Assembly: GCA_037127315.1 (NCBI GenBank)
Contig: JBBBDQ010001684.1
Location: forward strand, 5,334,501 to 5,398,500
Length of the DNA: 64,000 bases
Source of the DNA: Ascarosepion bandense
Lineage: Eukaryota; Mollusca; Cephalopoda; Sepiida; Sepiidae
Direction: 5' to 3'
This document shows, piece by piece, positions 22,931 to 34,900 of the stretch (the first letter of the stretch is position 1; each line of letters opens with the position of its first letter). The notes under the pieces are model-generated. The model saw only the letters and a list, made by a program, of their open reading frames with translations. It did not search any database and had not been told where the DNA came from. A program made the position numbers and the translations under genes.

Positions 22931-24160
22931 TAGCTCTTTCCGTTTCTTTCTTTCCTTCTTTCTCTCTTTCTTTCAACTGTCGTCTATTTTGCCCATTTCT
23001 TTCCACGACAAGGATTTTCTTATCTTTTCATCTATAAAATTCCTCATTTTTCAACAGAATTTTCCCTGTATCAGTTCATATCTAAGACAAAACCACTTCC
23101 TTTTTTTTTCCTCAATCGTTAAGTTTATCGGTTTTCCTTGTTACCAACCGACCTTCTTCAATCAGACCTTTCCTTCATCAGAGGTGGACAAAATCCTGTC
23201 CGATTGAACAAAGCAAATAATACAAAAAGCAAGGAATGGTATTTTTCTTGTTTGCTCAGAGGCACCAGGTCATATGACCGAGCAACAGAGAGCCAAACAT
23301 TCAAGCTACCGAATAGAATAACTGCTGAGTTTAAGGGCACGAACAACTCTTCAGCCGAGTTGGCACGATAGGCTTCTACGTCTCTCTAAGTTTGGGTTGA
23401 AGTAAACCCACTGAGCGTGATAAACTCGGACCAACCAGATGCCATTTATTGCTCTTTCTTTCCGATCAATGCTCGTGCCTGAAACAGCAGCGCTTTTCTT
23501 ATGAACACATAACGACCGTGCAAAAGAATAAGTGATGTTAAATACGGCGGTATTGTAGTGTTTATGGGGAAAGTTTTCACTTGTTTAAAAGAGAAAAGAA
23601 AACAGCACAGAAATAAACTCGTATTCTTTCCTCCCATAGTTCTGTCCAGCGGCAATGTTATCGAGAACGAACAGCTTTTGATAAACACTGTTTACATTAC
23701 AAGAAAGGACAAAGATCGACAGAATACACAATGTTATATGTACATATATATGTTTATCTATGTGTGCTTGGTTTATGATGAGAAACAAGCCAATAGATGT
23801 ATTGATAACAGGCATAAACAGATAGGATATTTCACAATTTAAAGAGAAATTCCTTCCGTTATTTGGGACAACAGGCCGTTTAATTGGGTCAGCATAAAAA
23901 AATTGAGGTCATCTTTTTGTTTTATGGTTAATCTAATACTGATTAGTTGGTCACGGTTTCCCCAGTGTATTTGTGGAGAAACGTATTTTAGAAGAGATAT
24001 GAAATGTTAAACTATATACTTTTGTAGATTCTAATTTAAATCGTTCTGACATAAATAAACTGTTTACGCAAAATAATGAAATTGAATCCAGTTGGGGGTT
24101 GCAAAATCCTAAAAAATGAAGTATTTTACACGCATTTAAAACAGTCTAAAGTATCATTTC
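22931..24160. other. No gene recognised
   Basis: Several overlapping 60-95-codon frames lie on both strands at 22989-23842, but none shows a known domain. No repeat copy seen elsewhere in the window. Confidence 0.4.
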
Positions 24161-24164
24161 GGGT

Positions 24165-24350
24165 GAGCCCAAAAAATAGTACCAGCGAACCGAGTTCAAA
24201 TTCAGGCTGATGCCTTTGTGTTCAATTTAACACAAATAACCATGGAAAAGGTATGAATCCATTTCTATTCTCCAAGCTATGTGCTAAATAGCAGGGGAAA
24301 TTGAGTTCTCTAGCCTTGGTTGGTAACCAGTCTAAAAGGTTGACAAGTTT
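24165..24350 (+). mobile_element. SINE-1 fragment
   Basis: B-box-like CGAGTTCAAATTC, then AAAAGGTATGAATCCATTTC and TAGCCTTGGTTGGTAACCAG, follow the order of the fuller copy at 34901-35230. The 5' A-box part is missing or decayed. Confidence 0.65.
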
Positions 24351-24699
24351 GAACGTATATCCTCCGCTGCTTTACACCTAAGAAGAGCTTCAAGAGTTAA
24401 TGCCGGTGAAAAATACATATCCAGAATCCATAAGTCAGTACCTGGATGAATTCAACAACAACGTCCTGGTAACTCCAGCAAAAGTATTGTAAAATAAGTA
24501 TCCTCTCCATTGAATCATTTAAGCGACGTAAAGAGATGGGATCTAGTTTATGGTTAAATGTATCTCCCATACCAACCTACCTACCCAAGGTCTTGTACCC
24601 TCTGTATAGACAGGAAGGAGCAGTAGTCGCAATGGATGCTGAAACTGAAACATCATTAAAAGCACAACTGTTGTCCCCGAGATTGATAGATGCTCATGT

Positions 24700-24837
<138 letters not shown>

Positions 24838-25010
24838 GTGGCAAGTTACCACTGATGATAAACGCTTGGGCGACCATTTCTCTTTCGAGTCATGACTTAT
24901 TAGGCAGAAGTTTTTTCCCGCAGTAAGTTTCCATTATTTTCTGCGGTAGACTGGTTGCCAACCAAGGCTACAGAAACGCAATCTCCCTTGCTATTCAACT
25001 CATAGCTGGA
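24838..25010 (-). mobile_element. SINE-1 fragment
   Basis: On the plus strand AACGCTTGGGCGACCATTTC, then CTTTCGAGTCATGAC, GGTTGCCAACCAAGGCT and AACTCATAGCTGGAGG are the reverse complement of the SINE-1 3' half seen at 34901-35230. It adjoins the AG-array element. Confidence 0.7.
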
Positions 25011-25387
25011 GGAAGAAGCGACTAATTAACATATTTCCCAAAAATCTGAAACTTCAATCTATTTTCCTAGACTCGTCATATATCAAAGAAAAATACTCAG
25101 TAATCATTATGACTTCAGATCTAAAGTCTTCAGGTCACTGTAGTTATATTTATAAAAAGCCCACTGCACACACACTAATAAAAAAGATCGTTTTTTACAC
25201 AAGGTAAAGAAACTTTTCTGAAGCTATATTTACAATATTATTTCAAGGAATCCTAAGCCTTACACTATTTTTCAATATAGTTATACTTGACATTAATACA
25301 ATTGGTCAAAACGATTCTTAGACACAGAACTCGCTTCACGCAAGAAGATGGCGTCCTGTCCCCCCAAAATTCCTCCACAGCATATAT

Positions 25388-25410
25388 GTCCGTGTTGATA
25401 ACAATATCAC

Positions 25411-25461
<51 letters not shown>

Positions 25462-25500
25462 AGAGAGAAGCGAGGCAAGTTGTCACTGATGAGAAAATCA
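25388..25500. repeat. Second AG-array element
   Basis: (AG)n from about 25414 to 25455, flanked by the same GTTGATAACAATATCACAAT and GGCAAGTTGTCACTGATGA blocks as at 24700-24860. It borders the mariner transposase relic on its right. Confidence 0.75.
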
Positions 25501-25539
25501 TCACAAGAAACCATTTTTGTTTTCAAATAATGGCGACCA

Positions 25540-26170
25540 CGCAGGTGAGATTTGAGTTTAGAAAACTGAAAGAAGTCCGATGGAGCTAAGTCTTGTGAGT
25601 AAGGGGGATGGGGTAGCTATTAAAATCACAGTTTACTGCTTCAGCGACTGAAGCTTGACTAATGTGAATGGATGCGTTATCCTGGAGCAAGAACCCACCT
25701 GCCATTAGTTTTCCTTCTTCGTTTCAACTTGATTACTTCCTTCAGTTGTCTTAATTCTGATGCATCGAACTGTCCACTGCCATTTTCCCCATTTCCAGGT
25801 AGTCTATCATAATTATGCCTTTAAAATAAAAGATAAAGCAGAAGCCATCACCTTGGCAACAGACACCGCCTGCTTTAAATTCTTCGTGTGTAGAGAACCA
25901 GATTTTTTTCACATTTTGCTTTGAGTCTTTGATTCAGGTTCGAAGTGGTGAACCAAGGTTTTATATTGAGTTATTAATCTGCGGTGTAAGTTCTCAGTGT
26001 AGCCTGGAAGTGAGTCAGAAGTGTTCTGAAAATATTAACATTTTGCAACTTCTATTCTGATGTGAGCATTTTGGGAATCATCCTGTAGTCAGCTTGCTCA
26101 TCCACAAGATCTCAGTTAAAATGGCCTCAACTAGGGAGAATACCAAGCTATGGACTTTGCTATCTGCTGG
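25540..26170 (-). pseudogene. Mariner transposase, catalytic half, decayed
   Basis: On the minus strand, blocks appear in order across frames: FYFKGIIMIDYLEMGK (about 25800-25850), the second catalytic aspartate in LLQDNASIHISQAS (about 25650-25697), and the third in YSQDLAPSDFFQFSKLKSHL (about 25540-25600). This is the DD34D core of mariner transposases, where PYSPDLAPSDF and KGIIMIDYL are hallmarks. The first catalytic block upstream is not legible and stops interrupt all frames. It cannot belong with the N-terminal piece at 16210, which lies on the other strand 9 kb away. Confidence 0.8.
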
Positions 26171-26282
26171 ACAGTAAGACGTCTATCATCCAAAGCCATA
26201 TGATGAATGACATCAGCTTGTTTATTAGTGCTTGTGGTATTTAAATGACCTGACCGAGGGTCATTTTATGTCCCTGTCTCAC

Positions 26283-26800
26283 TTGAATTCAGCAGCCTAG
26301 AGATACGAAGGCGAACTGGCATGGCAAAGGACGCATTCCAGAGACTGAGTAGAGTTTTAAGCGACAGGAAAAATTCACTAGAAACAAAGAAAGAAGTACT
26401 GAATTGGTATGTGATGTCAGTTCTTCAATATGGCAGTGAATGTTGGAAAATATCATCGAAAATGAAGGAAAAACTTGAAATGTACTTCTACAGAAGGATG
26501 CTGTGGATATCATGGATCGAGCACGTGAGCAATGATGAGGTTTTGAAAAGGAAACTAATACTAAGCATCAGGAAAAGACAACTGAAGTTTTTGGGACATG
26601 CAATGGGGAAGTAGGGCTTGGAGAACCTGATACTCACAGGCCAGATAGGGTAACGTACTTGACTGGCCTGTGCGAGTGGGTGGCGGGACGGGGGTTGCGC
26701 GGTGTAACAGGGGAAAGAGTGCTGAGAGCCGCCAGGGACAGGGAGACGTGGAAAGCCATGATCGCCTACGTCCTGAAGGGACAAGGCACATAGAAGAAGA
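26283..26800 (+). mobile_element. LINE-2 family 3' end, plus-strand copy
   Basis: A 97-codon frame (26321-26614) reads MAKDAFQRLSRVLSDR, LQYGSECWKI, YRRMLWISWIEHVSNDEVL and KRQLKFLGHAMGK, collinear with the post-RT region of LINE-2 at 17637-18291. The following frame is shifted but keeps GLENLILTGQI. The copy ends near GGGACAAGGCACATAGAAGA with an AGAAGATGAT tail. It is 5'-truncated and frameshifted. Confidence 0.8.
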
Positions 26801-27409
26801 AGATGATTTCTTCAATGTTGCGTAGAAAGAGGAGACCTCGGCAAGTGTCTGTACCATGACATTATGGATTTCCTTACGAGACATATATTTCTTTTGCAGA
26901 TAATATATGGTTGCCAAGGCCTTTGTTTTGTTCATTTTCAAATTTATCGCATACTTCTTAAGTTTGTATGGGAATCCCCTACACAGGAATTAAGATATAA
27001 ATCTTAATTAGGTTTTCTCGCTTTTTAAGAAGTGGTAATGCGTTGCTATAACAAAAATTTTCAAATGTTCTTTTTTTTCTGTGTGGGGCTTAGAACTTTC
27101 AAAGCGACCCTTACATCACTCGTCTGTCCTATTTTAGTTTATAATTTTTGTGGGTGGTCACCTTAGACGCAGCGTGATTTACAACAGCTAGAAAAGTGCA
27201 AGCACTCTTATACATAATGATTAAAATATGCCTTACTCCCATAGATTTAAAAGTCATGGCCTTTGCGGTTTATTTCAATCTGAAGCATATTTCAGAGTAC
27301 AGTTCACTTTCAGTACCTGGTGTTCTCAATATGTTTTCTATTTAAGCACCAGCAATTATCAACATTGCTTAACGTCCAGAATCAAACGACAAGTAAGTTT
27401 TCTCGCTTG
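26801..27409. other. No gene recognised
   Basis: No coding pattern or shared repeat seen. A 60-codon frame at 27228-27410 has no recognisable motif. Confidence 0.4.
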
Positions 27410-27650
27410 AAACTCGACGTGTTAGACTCGATTCAATGCAGGCATTTAGAATAGTCAATACAAATGACAACATAGGTTTCGAGACATATTTAACTAAATC
27501 CACCAGTAGAGGGCAGCCAATAACAATTCAACCCTCGCCCCATGACCGGAACATAGTGGAATACCATTATTTCCAACGTGTAATAAATGAGTGGAACGCT
27601 CGCCTTCTTTCGGCTGTTATTGCCAACATACTAAAAAGGTAAAAATGCAT
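27410..27650 (+). mobile_element. C-terminal fragment of another LINE (CR1-like)
   Basis: The 68-codon frame at 27436-27642 reads MQAFRIVNTNDN, then FQRVINEWNARLLSAVI. The pair 'AFRIVN...' and 'RVxNxWNxLP' is the usual C-terminus of CR1/Jockey-type ORF2 proteins. The LP of the motif is shifted to LL. It is not related to LINE-1 or LINE-2 of this window. Confidence 0.5.
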
Positions 27651-28454
27651 TTTGAATATTTTGGCAGATGATAACTGCACCTGTGTATAGCGTGCCTGTG
27701 TGCAGTGTGGTTCTTTTACTGTCTTAAATGCTTCTTTAATTCACTTTGATTATTCCTGCTTTTGCATAAGTACAAACTAAAAGAAACAGTCATTATCCTA
27801 TTTAAGACGTTTTTGTAGCCTTTAAATCTGCAAATTTTTTCATGGCGTCTTCTACACCTATCTCCTTTCTAAAATCATTTTCTAATGCTAAAATAGCCAA
27901 CTATTTTAATCTGTCTTCAGTCATGGAAGGCCACAAATATGATTTTATAAGCTTTAAATACCAAACACATAACTTGGAAGCATGATGACGCCCTCGGCCT
28001 TGACGGCGCCCGAGTTGCCAGTATCTTAAACCGGTCATCACACCACACCACACTAAGTCAAAGGACTAAGGACTAAGCCACAACTTTTAGCATACAGTCT
28101 GAAATCATGGTTTTTAAATAGATTTGTACATTAACCTTGAAATAAAATAAGCGGAGTAATATTTGTATAAATTAAGATATTTTCCTGCTATACTACTGAC
28201 TTACAAGGGAGATAACTGCTGATGATGAATGGAAATATAGGACATAATAATAATTCCTATAGGAAAAAAGGACGTCGAAAAAAATGAAGCGCACAATAGA
28301 TTTTATTTATTTATTCTTGTTTAAGCTTTTCAATTTTCTTCATCCAAGTCAACTCTAACAATAAATGCGAAATTGATTATAAGATTTAGGTTTTAATTCG
28401 GCAGGTAAAGCACTAAATACCAATAAGAAATAAGGAAAGTGAGTGAGTTTTGTT
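27651..28454. other. No gene recognised
   Basis: No open frame over 60 codons and no recognised repeat. Confidence 0.45.
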
Positions 28455-28985
28455 TAACGGTATATCAACCTCTGTGGGTTATTTAATGCCAAAAAGGTGG
28501 GGTTTTAAGGTATTTTTTTCAAATGTTTGGGTATAGTGAAAAGGTTGATTTAGATTTTAATGAAAGGTTTTTGTTTTTATTCCTTTTTATTTTAGAAAAC
28601 TGAAAATGTCTCCTAGTTTTGTATTAAAAATGTTTTACTGAGAATAATTTTATTTCTTTATGTGTTATGGTAATACTTATTTTTTCTAAAATATATTGTT
28701 GGCAATATTTTTCTTTCAAAACTGTATATTTTTCTATAAAAGTCTATTTTTATGTATATATTTCTATAAAAGTGTATTTTTATACTTTCATAGTATTTTG
28801 ACACTAGTTTGGGGTTAACCATTTGCCCATAGCTGGGACCCAACTATGTGCCACCACCCCGGGTCAAGGTAACCTGAGAACAACAGCAATTAAGAGGTGG
28901 TTTCATGCTCCTCACAACCTCCCAATCAGAGGCCATGCTGCCGGATACAGTTTACCATCATGCCCAGCACCAGATAAGGAAAGAA
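28455..28985. repeat. Dispersed repeat R3, copy b
   Basis: Starts with ACGGTATATCAACCTCTGTG and GGGTTATTTAATGCC, and ends with CCCATAGCTGGGACCC, CATGCTGCCGGATACAG and CATCATGCCCAGCACC, in the same order and orientation as copy a at 4945-5410. The AT-rich middle differs in length. Confidence 0.7.
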
Positions 28986-29357
28986 ACTGTCAAGTGCATT
29001 AAAAAGTAATAGTCATTCAAAATTTAAAAAAAGCTCAGAGAATAATGCATAAAGCGTAAATTAAACTTAATAGTTATGTGAATGGCAAATAAAAATGATA
29101 GGCAAATGAAGAGTAAATATCGGTAGCTCCACTAAATCGCCGACAAAGAGCAGAGTTTGATAAACAAAGTTCTCAAGTTTAATAAAAACGAACTTTTTCC
29201 ATATAAATGTTATGATTGAGAGGAAAGATGGAAGTCATTTTCAATTATTAAAAAAAAATTAATTCTCTTCAGCACGTTCGGAATTTAGGTAAAAATTGTT
29301 TTTATTTTCGTTAGTGGAAAGCCACATCGTTACGAGAGTTTGCAATGGAAAACGTAA
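28986..29357. other. No gene recognised
   Basis: AT-rich flank to the second Helitron. Nothing recognised. Confidence 0.4.
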
Positions 29358-29724
29358 TCTAAACTTATTTATAAATGGAACTTTGTGTGTGTCTGTGTGT
29401 GTGTGTCTGTGTGTGTATTCGTTACCTATAGACTCCGAAATGGCCGAACCAATTTTCCTTGAAAATTTACACAGTTGTACTGTAAGCGTCTGCGAGTGTT
29501 CTTAGCTAGGTTTTGTGTCGAGGTACTTCCGATAAATATCGAAAATCGATAATCGAAAAAATCGGGTTATAGAAGTAGTGGTCCGATTTTAATCAAATTT
29601 GATACACTCATAGACAAAGACATAAGAAACGATATTCAGAAGTTTCAAGGTTGTAGTTCTTACAATAGTGCAGAAAATCGATAATATCTATAGAAATGTT
29701 TTCATTACACCCAAGCAATGCTAG
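29358..29724 (+). mobile_element. Non-autonomous Helitron, copy 2
   Basis: Begins after an A with TCTAAACTTATTTATAAATG and ends with CTAG followed by T. It carries the same body blocks as copy 1 in reverse orientation (ACTCCGAAATGGCCGAACCA; GATATTCAGAAGTTTCAAGG). The 3' hairpin is damaged: CACCCAAGCAATG has lost the GCCGGG side. The (TA)n block is absent and the (TG)n block is short, so this is the cleanest copy (367 bp) for defining the family. Confidence 0.75.
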
Positions 29725-30949
29725 TATTACATAACCCAGTTTTTTCAGGTGACAAACTAATTTAGAAATTCTTGCAAATATCAAATAATTGTTGGATTTT
29801 AATAAAACTTTCAGGACTTATTCACAAATGAATAAAATTATTTTGAAATTGTTATTTTTTTAAAAATATTGGTAAAAATATATTTTTTTACATCTGTTAC
29901 TCTCATTCCACGTAAATTCATGAAATTTCAAGAAATTAAATTCTGTAGGCAAAATTGTTTATATTAGTTAAACGCAGAACTCATTGAGGGGAAATGTAAA
30001 TCATGTTTTATTTGTTTCAACCATTTGCTACCTTTTAGCGAAAATCTGCTCTAAATAGTAAAATAAAAAAATGCAATAAATCTATCTAATTATTCCATTA
30101 AGCTTTTAATTGCTTTAATAAATAATATAAATTAAGGACATTATAATCTGAAGAAAACTTTTCTCAATTAATAATAAAATTTTAAAAGAATTGTTATAAT
30201 TTCTTAAATTATAATAATTTATAAAGTTTCAAAAATATTTTTAAATATTTCCAAGACTTAAAAACGTAAGGTTGGTAGGTTATAAAGTGAAACAATATTT
30301 ACTAATCGAAAATTCAAAAATTGAATCATCTAGCCATCGTATTTTAAAAATAATTTTGAAATTTGGTTTTTTTTTTTGAGTGTATGTTAATTTTTATGTG
30401 TACATTAAAACACCATGTGTTTCACGGTTTCTTCTCCTTAGCGGAAATTTTTTTTTTACAATTATGTCACTCTTCGATCGCCATATACTTATCTTATCTC
30501 ACATCTATCGAGATGGCAACACATTTCAAGTACGACCGAAAGGTCAGAAAGTTCAACTCTGTGATTAAGAAATAGTTTCATTCTACATTTCACGCTATAA
30601 ATAAGTAATACTTGTGTAAATCAGATTGATGTGACAGTAAATTTCCTAATTTTCCAAAAATAATGTGTCACAGATCTATGTTTTATTTTTTCAAGATTTT
30701 TAAAACAAAGAATTAACTTTTGCTTACAAATGTGTCGATCGCTCAAAAATGGCGGAAAAATTGAAAATTTTTTAAATAATTGAAAGATGTTAGATTCCAG
30801 TCAATATCATTTCTGCTTGATATACAGCAGGGTATTTTGCTTTCTGGGAATAAAAAATTTAAACATTTAGCTTTCTATTTAAAAATAAAATTTTCAAGAA
30901 ACTTTTTACTTTTAAAAATTCAGTTTAAAAATTAGATATCGCAAATGAG
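29725..30949. other. AT-rich, no gene recognised
   Basis: Highly AT-rich DNA. Two overlapping short frames near 30363-30575 have no known motif. Confidence 0.45.
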
Positions 30950-31410
30950 TGGAGGTGCCAAGGTAAATGAAAAACAAACAGTAATTATAAGTAATTAAGC
31001 GAAATATAAAATGAAAGATAAATACAAATGCATGATAAATGAAGTTTGAATAAAACCTAAAGGTTAAATGAATTGTGAATGAGGATGAATAGCGAATCAT
31101 GGGTAAATAAAGTTTGAAGGTGAAATGAAGAGTAAAATAATTGTTGAATGAAAAGGTGAATGAAGAGTAAATATAATATGAAGGTTAAATGAATGATAAA
31201 ATAAGTGTTGAATGATAGATAAATAAAGCATGAAATGTAAACAAGGTGTAAATAAAAACGAAGATAAAAACTTAAGGTTAGATGAAGGTCAAACATAATT
31301 GAATGGTGAATGGAGGTCAGATAAGATGTGAACATTAAATGATTGTGAATAAGAATAAATGGTAAATGACGGGTAAATAAAGCATGAAGAGTAAAAGAAA
31401 TGGAAATGGT
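30950..31410. repeat. Degenerate minisatellite
   Basis: Irregular repeats of short modules such as GGTAAATAAAG, GGTTAAATGAA, GGTGAATG and AAGAGTAAAATAA fill this region. The minus-strand open frame (31057-31497) across it is hydrophobic low-complexity sequence and not a gene. Confidence 0.65.
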
Positions 31411-31423
31411 TTGTGGTCCTATT

Positions 31424-31954
31424 TTAATAAGAAGTTTTCCTATGAAAATTTCGTGCCCTTTCCATGCTCCATACAATTGTAAGCGCTTCTTTTTCAATAT
31501 TCCAAGAGTTAGTTTCTGATGACGTTAACCTTCTTGATATGTACATGATTGGGTGTTCTTGTGATAAGGCAGCAGCAATCACCTTTTCATTTGCGTCAGC
31601 GGTTAACGTTATTTCTTTTTGTGGATCAGAATATTTTATTATTGGTTCGCTTCTCAGAATACTATTTAGCGTTTCAAAAGCGATGATTTGATTTTGTGTC
31701 CAGTCAAATTCATTGTTGTTTTTGCATAATTGTGTAAATGGCTTTGTTATATCGCTGTATATTGGTATGTATTTACTATAAAAAATTATCAGCCCCAACA
31801 AGGATTCTAATTCTTTTTTATGTGTTGGACCAGCTATTTCTGTCATTTTCTTTGTTAGTTTATCATTAGGTGATATACTTTCTTTTGATATTTGATATCC
31901 TAAATATAATATCTTCTTACAGTCAAAATTACATTTATTTTTGATTATGGTCAA
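31424..31954 (-). pseudogene. Gypsy-2: RT thumb and RNase H of a Ty3/gypsy element
   Basis: A 176-residue frame holds the RT C-terminal end (KILYLGYQISKESISPND, residues about 14-31), the LLGLIIFYSKYIP joint (52-64), and an RNase H start with LTADANEKVIAAALSQ (117-132) then ISRRLTSSETNSWNIEKEAL (139-158) and IVW. These are standard Ty3/gypsy pol blocks. The family's TDAS reads TADA here, so the first catalytic acid is displaced. The upstream part continues beyond a LINE-1 insertion at 32363-33760, which shows this is one element split in two. The element stops at the minisatellite, so integrase is missing. Confidence 0.85.
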
Positions 31955-31999
31955 GCCAGCCCTTTTTTAATCTCATCATTTTGATGAGATTAAAAAAGG
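31955..31999. repeat. Perfect inverted repeat at an insertion junction
   Basis: AGCCCTTTTTTAATCTCATC, a short central TTTT, and its exact complement with GATTAAAAAAGGGCT form a ~20-bp stem. It sits precisely between Gypsy-2 and the inserted LINE-1 3' fragment. Confidence 0.9.
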
Positions 32000-32002
32000 G
32001 CT

Positions 32003-32362
32003 GTCCTTTCTCGCACTTCCTGCTTGTGGAACTCCTTTCCGTATATTTGCTTTCCTGACGGCTACAATCTCCAAGAATTTAAATGCAATATCGATTCCTA
32101 TCTCTTGTCCACTTGACTCCAGTCCTTCCCTCGTCCTTTCCCCATTACCTTGTGTATCTTGTTTTTTTCCTTTCTCTCTCTCTAACCGCGCAACTGTCTT
32201 CACACTGATATTCCCATCCTTCTCTTGCCCTTTCACCGACACCCACTGAAGCTGGTTCGTCTTTCTCTTCGCTCCTCTCCTGCTTAAACTTTCACGCTTC
32301 TCTTCTGTAGCCCCTGCGCACCAGTGGCGGTACCACCTTGCTTGGGATGAACCGATTAAAAA
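32003..32362 (+). mobile_element. LINE-1 family 3' end inserted in Gypsy-2
   Basis: Starts at CCTTTCTCGCACTTCCTGC, keeps CTACAATCTCCAAGAATTTA (the LQEFKCK codons), and ends with TAGCCCCTGCG, CACCTTGCTTGGGATGA and GATTAAAAAA. It is 5'-truncated to ~360 bp and lies opposite to the host gypsy element. The 88-codon minus frame across it is an artefact. Confidence 0.8.
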
Positions 32363-33760
32363 ATGTGCTCTGTGTTATATTTTCTTCTTTAGTTCTGCCC
32401 CGTCACCTATATCGTTCTGGTATACTATCATATTTTCTATTTTTTCTAAGAAGACTCTTTCAATTGCATTTTGAAAACTATTGCTGGAAGTCTTTAACCC
32501 AAATAATAAAGGAGTCCATCTTAATAAACCTATAGGGGTGTTTATCGTTGTTATTTCCTTGAATTTCTCATCGATTTCTATTTGATTTTATGCTGACTTG
32601 AGATCAATTCTTGCAAAGTACTCTAAAGTTTGCTAAATCATGGCTCGCATTTACGGTATTTGACATTGGAAACGAGTCTGAACATATCTCCGTCAGGTTT
32701 CTTCCGTGACGTTTCTCCGTGACGTTCAATTACTACCACCTTGAGTTACTCTTGCTAGTTTGCTTCATTGTATCATTTTGTTTTATTTAAATACTACCAA
32801 AGTTAGATTATGAATTAGAACTTTTTTTGTTTCTATATACTTTGGGTGATAGTTTTTTAATCAAATGCTTGATTTATAGCCTTTCAGTAATCCTTTTTCA
32901 TTTCTTTCTGATTCCATGCAATTGATTAGTCTCGCTGTATCTACATTTAATACACAAATCTCTAATAATCCGTGATCTTTTTTGCATGTTACTACTGTAA
33001 TGGGAATTATTTAAAAACGCTTGTCGATTTGAAAATTGCCTTGAAATGTACCCATTGCTTTTATGGTCGTTCTATGAAATTGATTTAACTGTACGCTGCT
33101 TTTTTAAATGTAGGTCGTCCTAATTTTACCCAGAAATTTTCGGTATCAATGTAACTTCACTGCATGTATCAACTTGCATGTTAAATACTTAGCCATTTAT
33201 CCTTATTTTTTCTTTACTTTTTTATGTGATTTTATTGTAAATATTTCAGCTTCTTCTTCGGAAGAGGTTTGAAAAGTTTTTAGTTTTTCTATTTGCTTTT
33301 CGTATTTTCATGATCGTTTTTTTGTAATGTGAGCATACTTTTTTCTAGAGCTGCCGTTTGTATTTGTCACTCTTGTAATTTTTTCCACAATATCCGCATT
33401 TAATAATGGATTCGGTTGTGCTCTCTCCTTTATGTCATGAATTCTTCTTTTGGTTTATTAAATTATCTAATCAAATCTAATTGTTGCAATTAGGGTTGAT
33501 TAGAAAGTCATTTCCCGCGCTCTCAATTTTCAGATTCACACTACTTGGCTCGTTCATTCAATCTTTGTAAATATTGTATAATGGACTCATTTGGTGCTAG
33601 TCTTGTTTCTAAAAACTTGGTTCCTTCAGCGATTACCAATATTTGTTTTTGGTCTTATGATCTTTTTTATAATTTTCACAATTTCTTCAACTGTCTTTTC
33701 TTCTAATTCACTCGGGTAACACATTGTCGATTTTTTATCACAGCCTTGCACCCAACTGTA
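32363..33760 (-). pseudogene. Gypsy-2: protease and RT 5' half, decayed
   Basis: Minus-strand translation gives, in order, VDTCSEVTLIP near 33155 (a retroviral-type protease active site VDTGSEVTLIP with Gly changed to Cys), then RT blocks ARIDLKSA and NQIEIDEKFKEITTINTPIG (about 32530-32600) and FGLKTSSNAI near 32480. The YxDD box should follow but lies at or beyond the LINE-1 insertion and is not visible. Multiple stops are present. The first ~500 bp (33200-33760) probably encode gag, with LEEKTVEEIVKIIKK near 33700. Confidence 0.7.
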
Positions 33761-34900
33761 ACAAGAAATAAATCAGTTATCTCGTTTTTTCCTCTGTCGG
33801 TCTTTTTGTCTCTTAATTTTTTATTCTGGTAAATGTAGCAAACTTTATTATCCATGTTTCTATATGTTCTGGGTCATTCAGCGTATTTAAAGATCCTATC
33901 GGCTACGCCAGTGTTATGTTTCGCATTTCTTTGTGCGTAGTGGTAGTCGTAGCACAGCTCTCCGTGTCTTTTGTGACGACAGGCTTTTCTCCCTCTTACC
34001 TGTTCAGTTATTCTCTATTTATACTTGCCTATTAATTTGCATACGGTACTGCAACAGAATACGTTTTAATATGGAGGGAAGAAAGAGCCAACTGGGATAA
34101 AAAGAGGTGAGGTAAAAGTGGGTGTCAAAAGAAGTGGAGGAAATAGAAACAAATGAGTAAAAGTGGAGGGAGGAGTAAGGACGAGAGACCTAAAAGTATA
34201 AAGAGAAAAAAAATGAGTAGGTGAGAGGAGATGAGAAAGTGGATGTGATGATAGACAGTAGGAAAACTAGACAGGTAGTAGAAAGAAAGAAAGGATTGTT
34301 AATTTTCCAAAGATCAGTCCTTCGATGGATTTCTACGTAGAGAGACATCTGTCGTTTGGAAATAAGTCACGTGGATATATTCATGCCATTTAATTGGTCA
34401 TCCATATCGAGATGCTGTTGAATTCAGACAAATGATTGGTCCTTGGGGAATAAGCGTTGAAAATGATTGAATTTTAAGTGGATGTAGACTTGTTTGTATA
34501 AAGCTGGGCGAATATGTGACAAATGGACTGAAAGGAAATCGACAGCCGACCAATTCTAACCACGGTTGCATTCTTTATCAGCAATTTTTTGTCATTTACT
34601 GAATACATACCTCATTTTTTCATGTCTGTCTATAGAGAATAAAACAGAAGTATGAGGCTCGACAGAATAAATTCTATACAATGGACCGAAGACAACTTCT
34701 ATAAAATAGATTTTACATAAATATCACATAATGTATGTGCATGTCCATTTACTGAGAAAAATGAAGATTATGTAAAAAAATGTTTTTTTTTATCCAAACA
34801 GGACAAGAGTAGATAAATATGTCCATAACCGGACATTATTGCTTATAAAACTACGTAAATACATGGAGAATAATCATATTAGCGTGAATGTTATCATCTA
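33761..34900. other. No gene recognised; purine-rich 34070-34300
   Basis: May include the 5' end of Gypsy-2, but no LTR pair is visible. A purine-rich stretch (GGAGG, GAAAG modules) lies at 34070-34300. Confidence 0.4.

Noticed and set aside
21920..22933. 337-codon open frame, the longest in the window
   Set aside because: It runs through the (TTTC)n minisatellite and encodes only Phe/Leu/Ser-rich simple sequence; no start context or domain.
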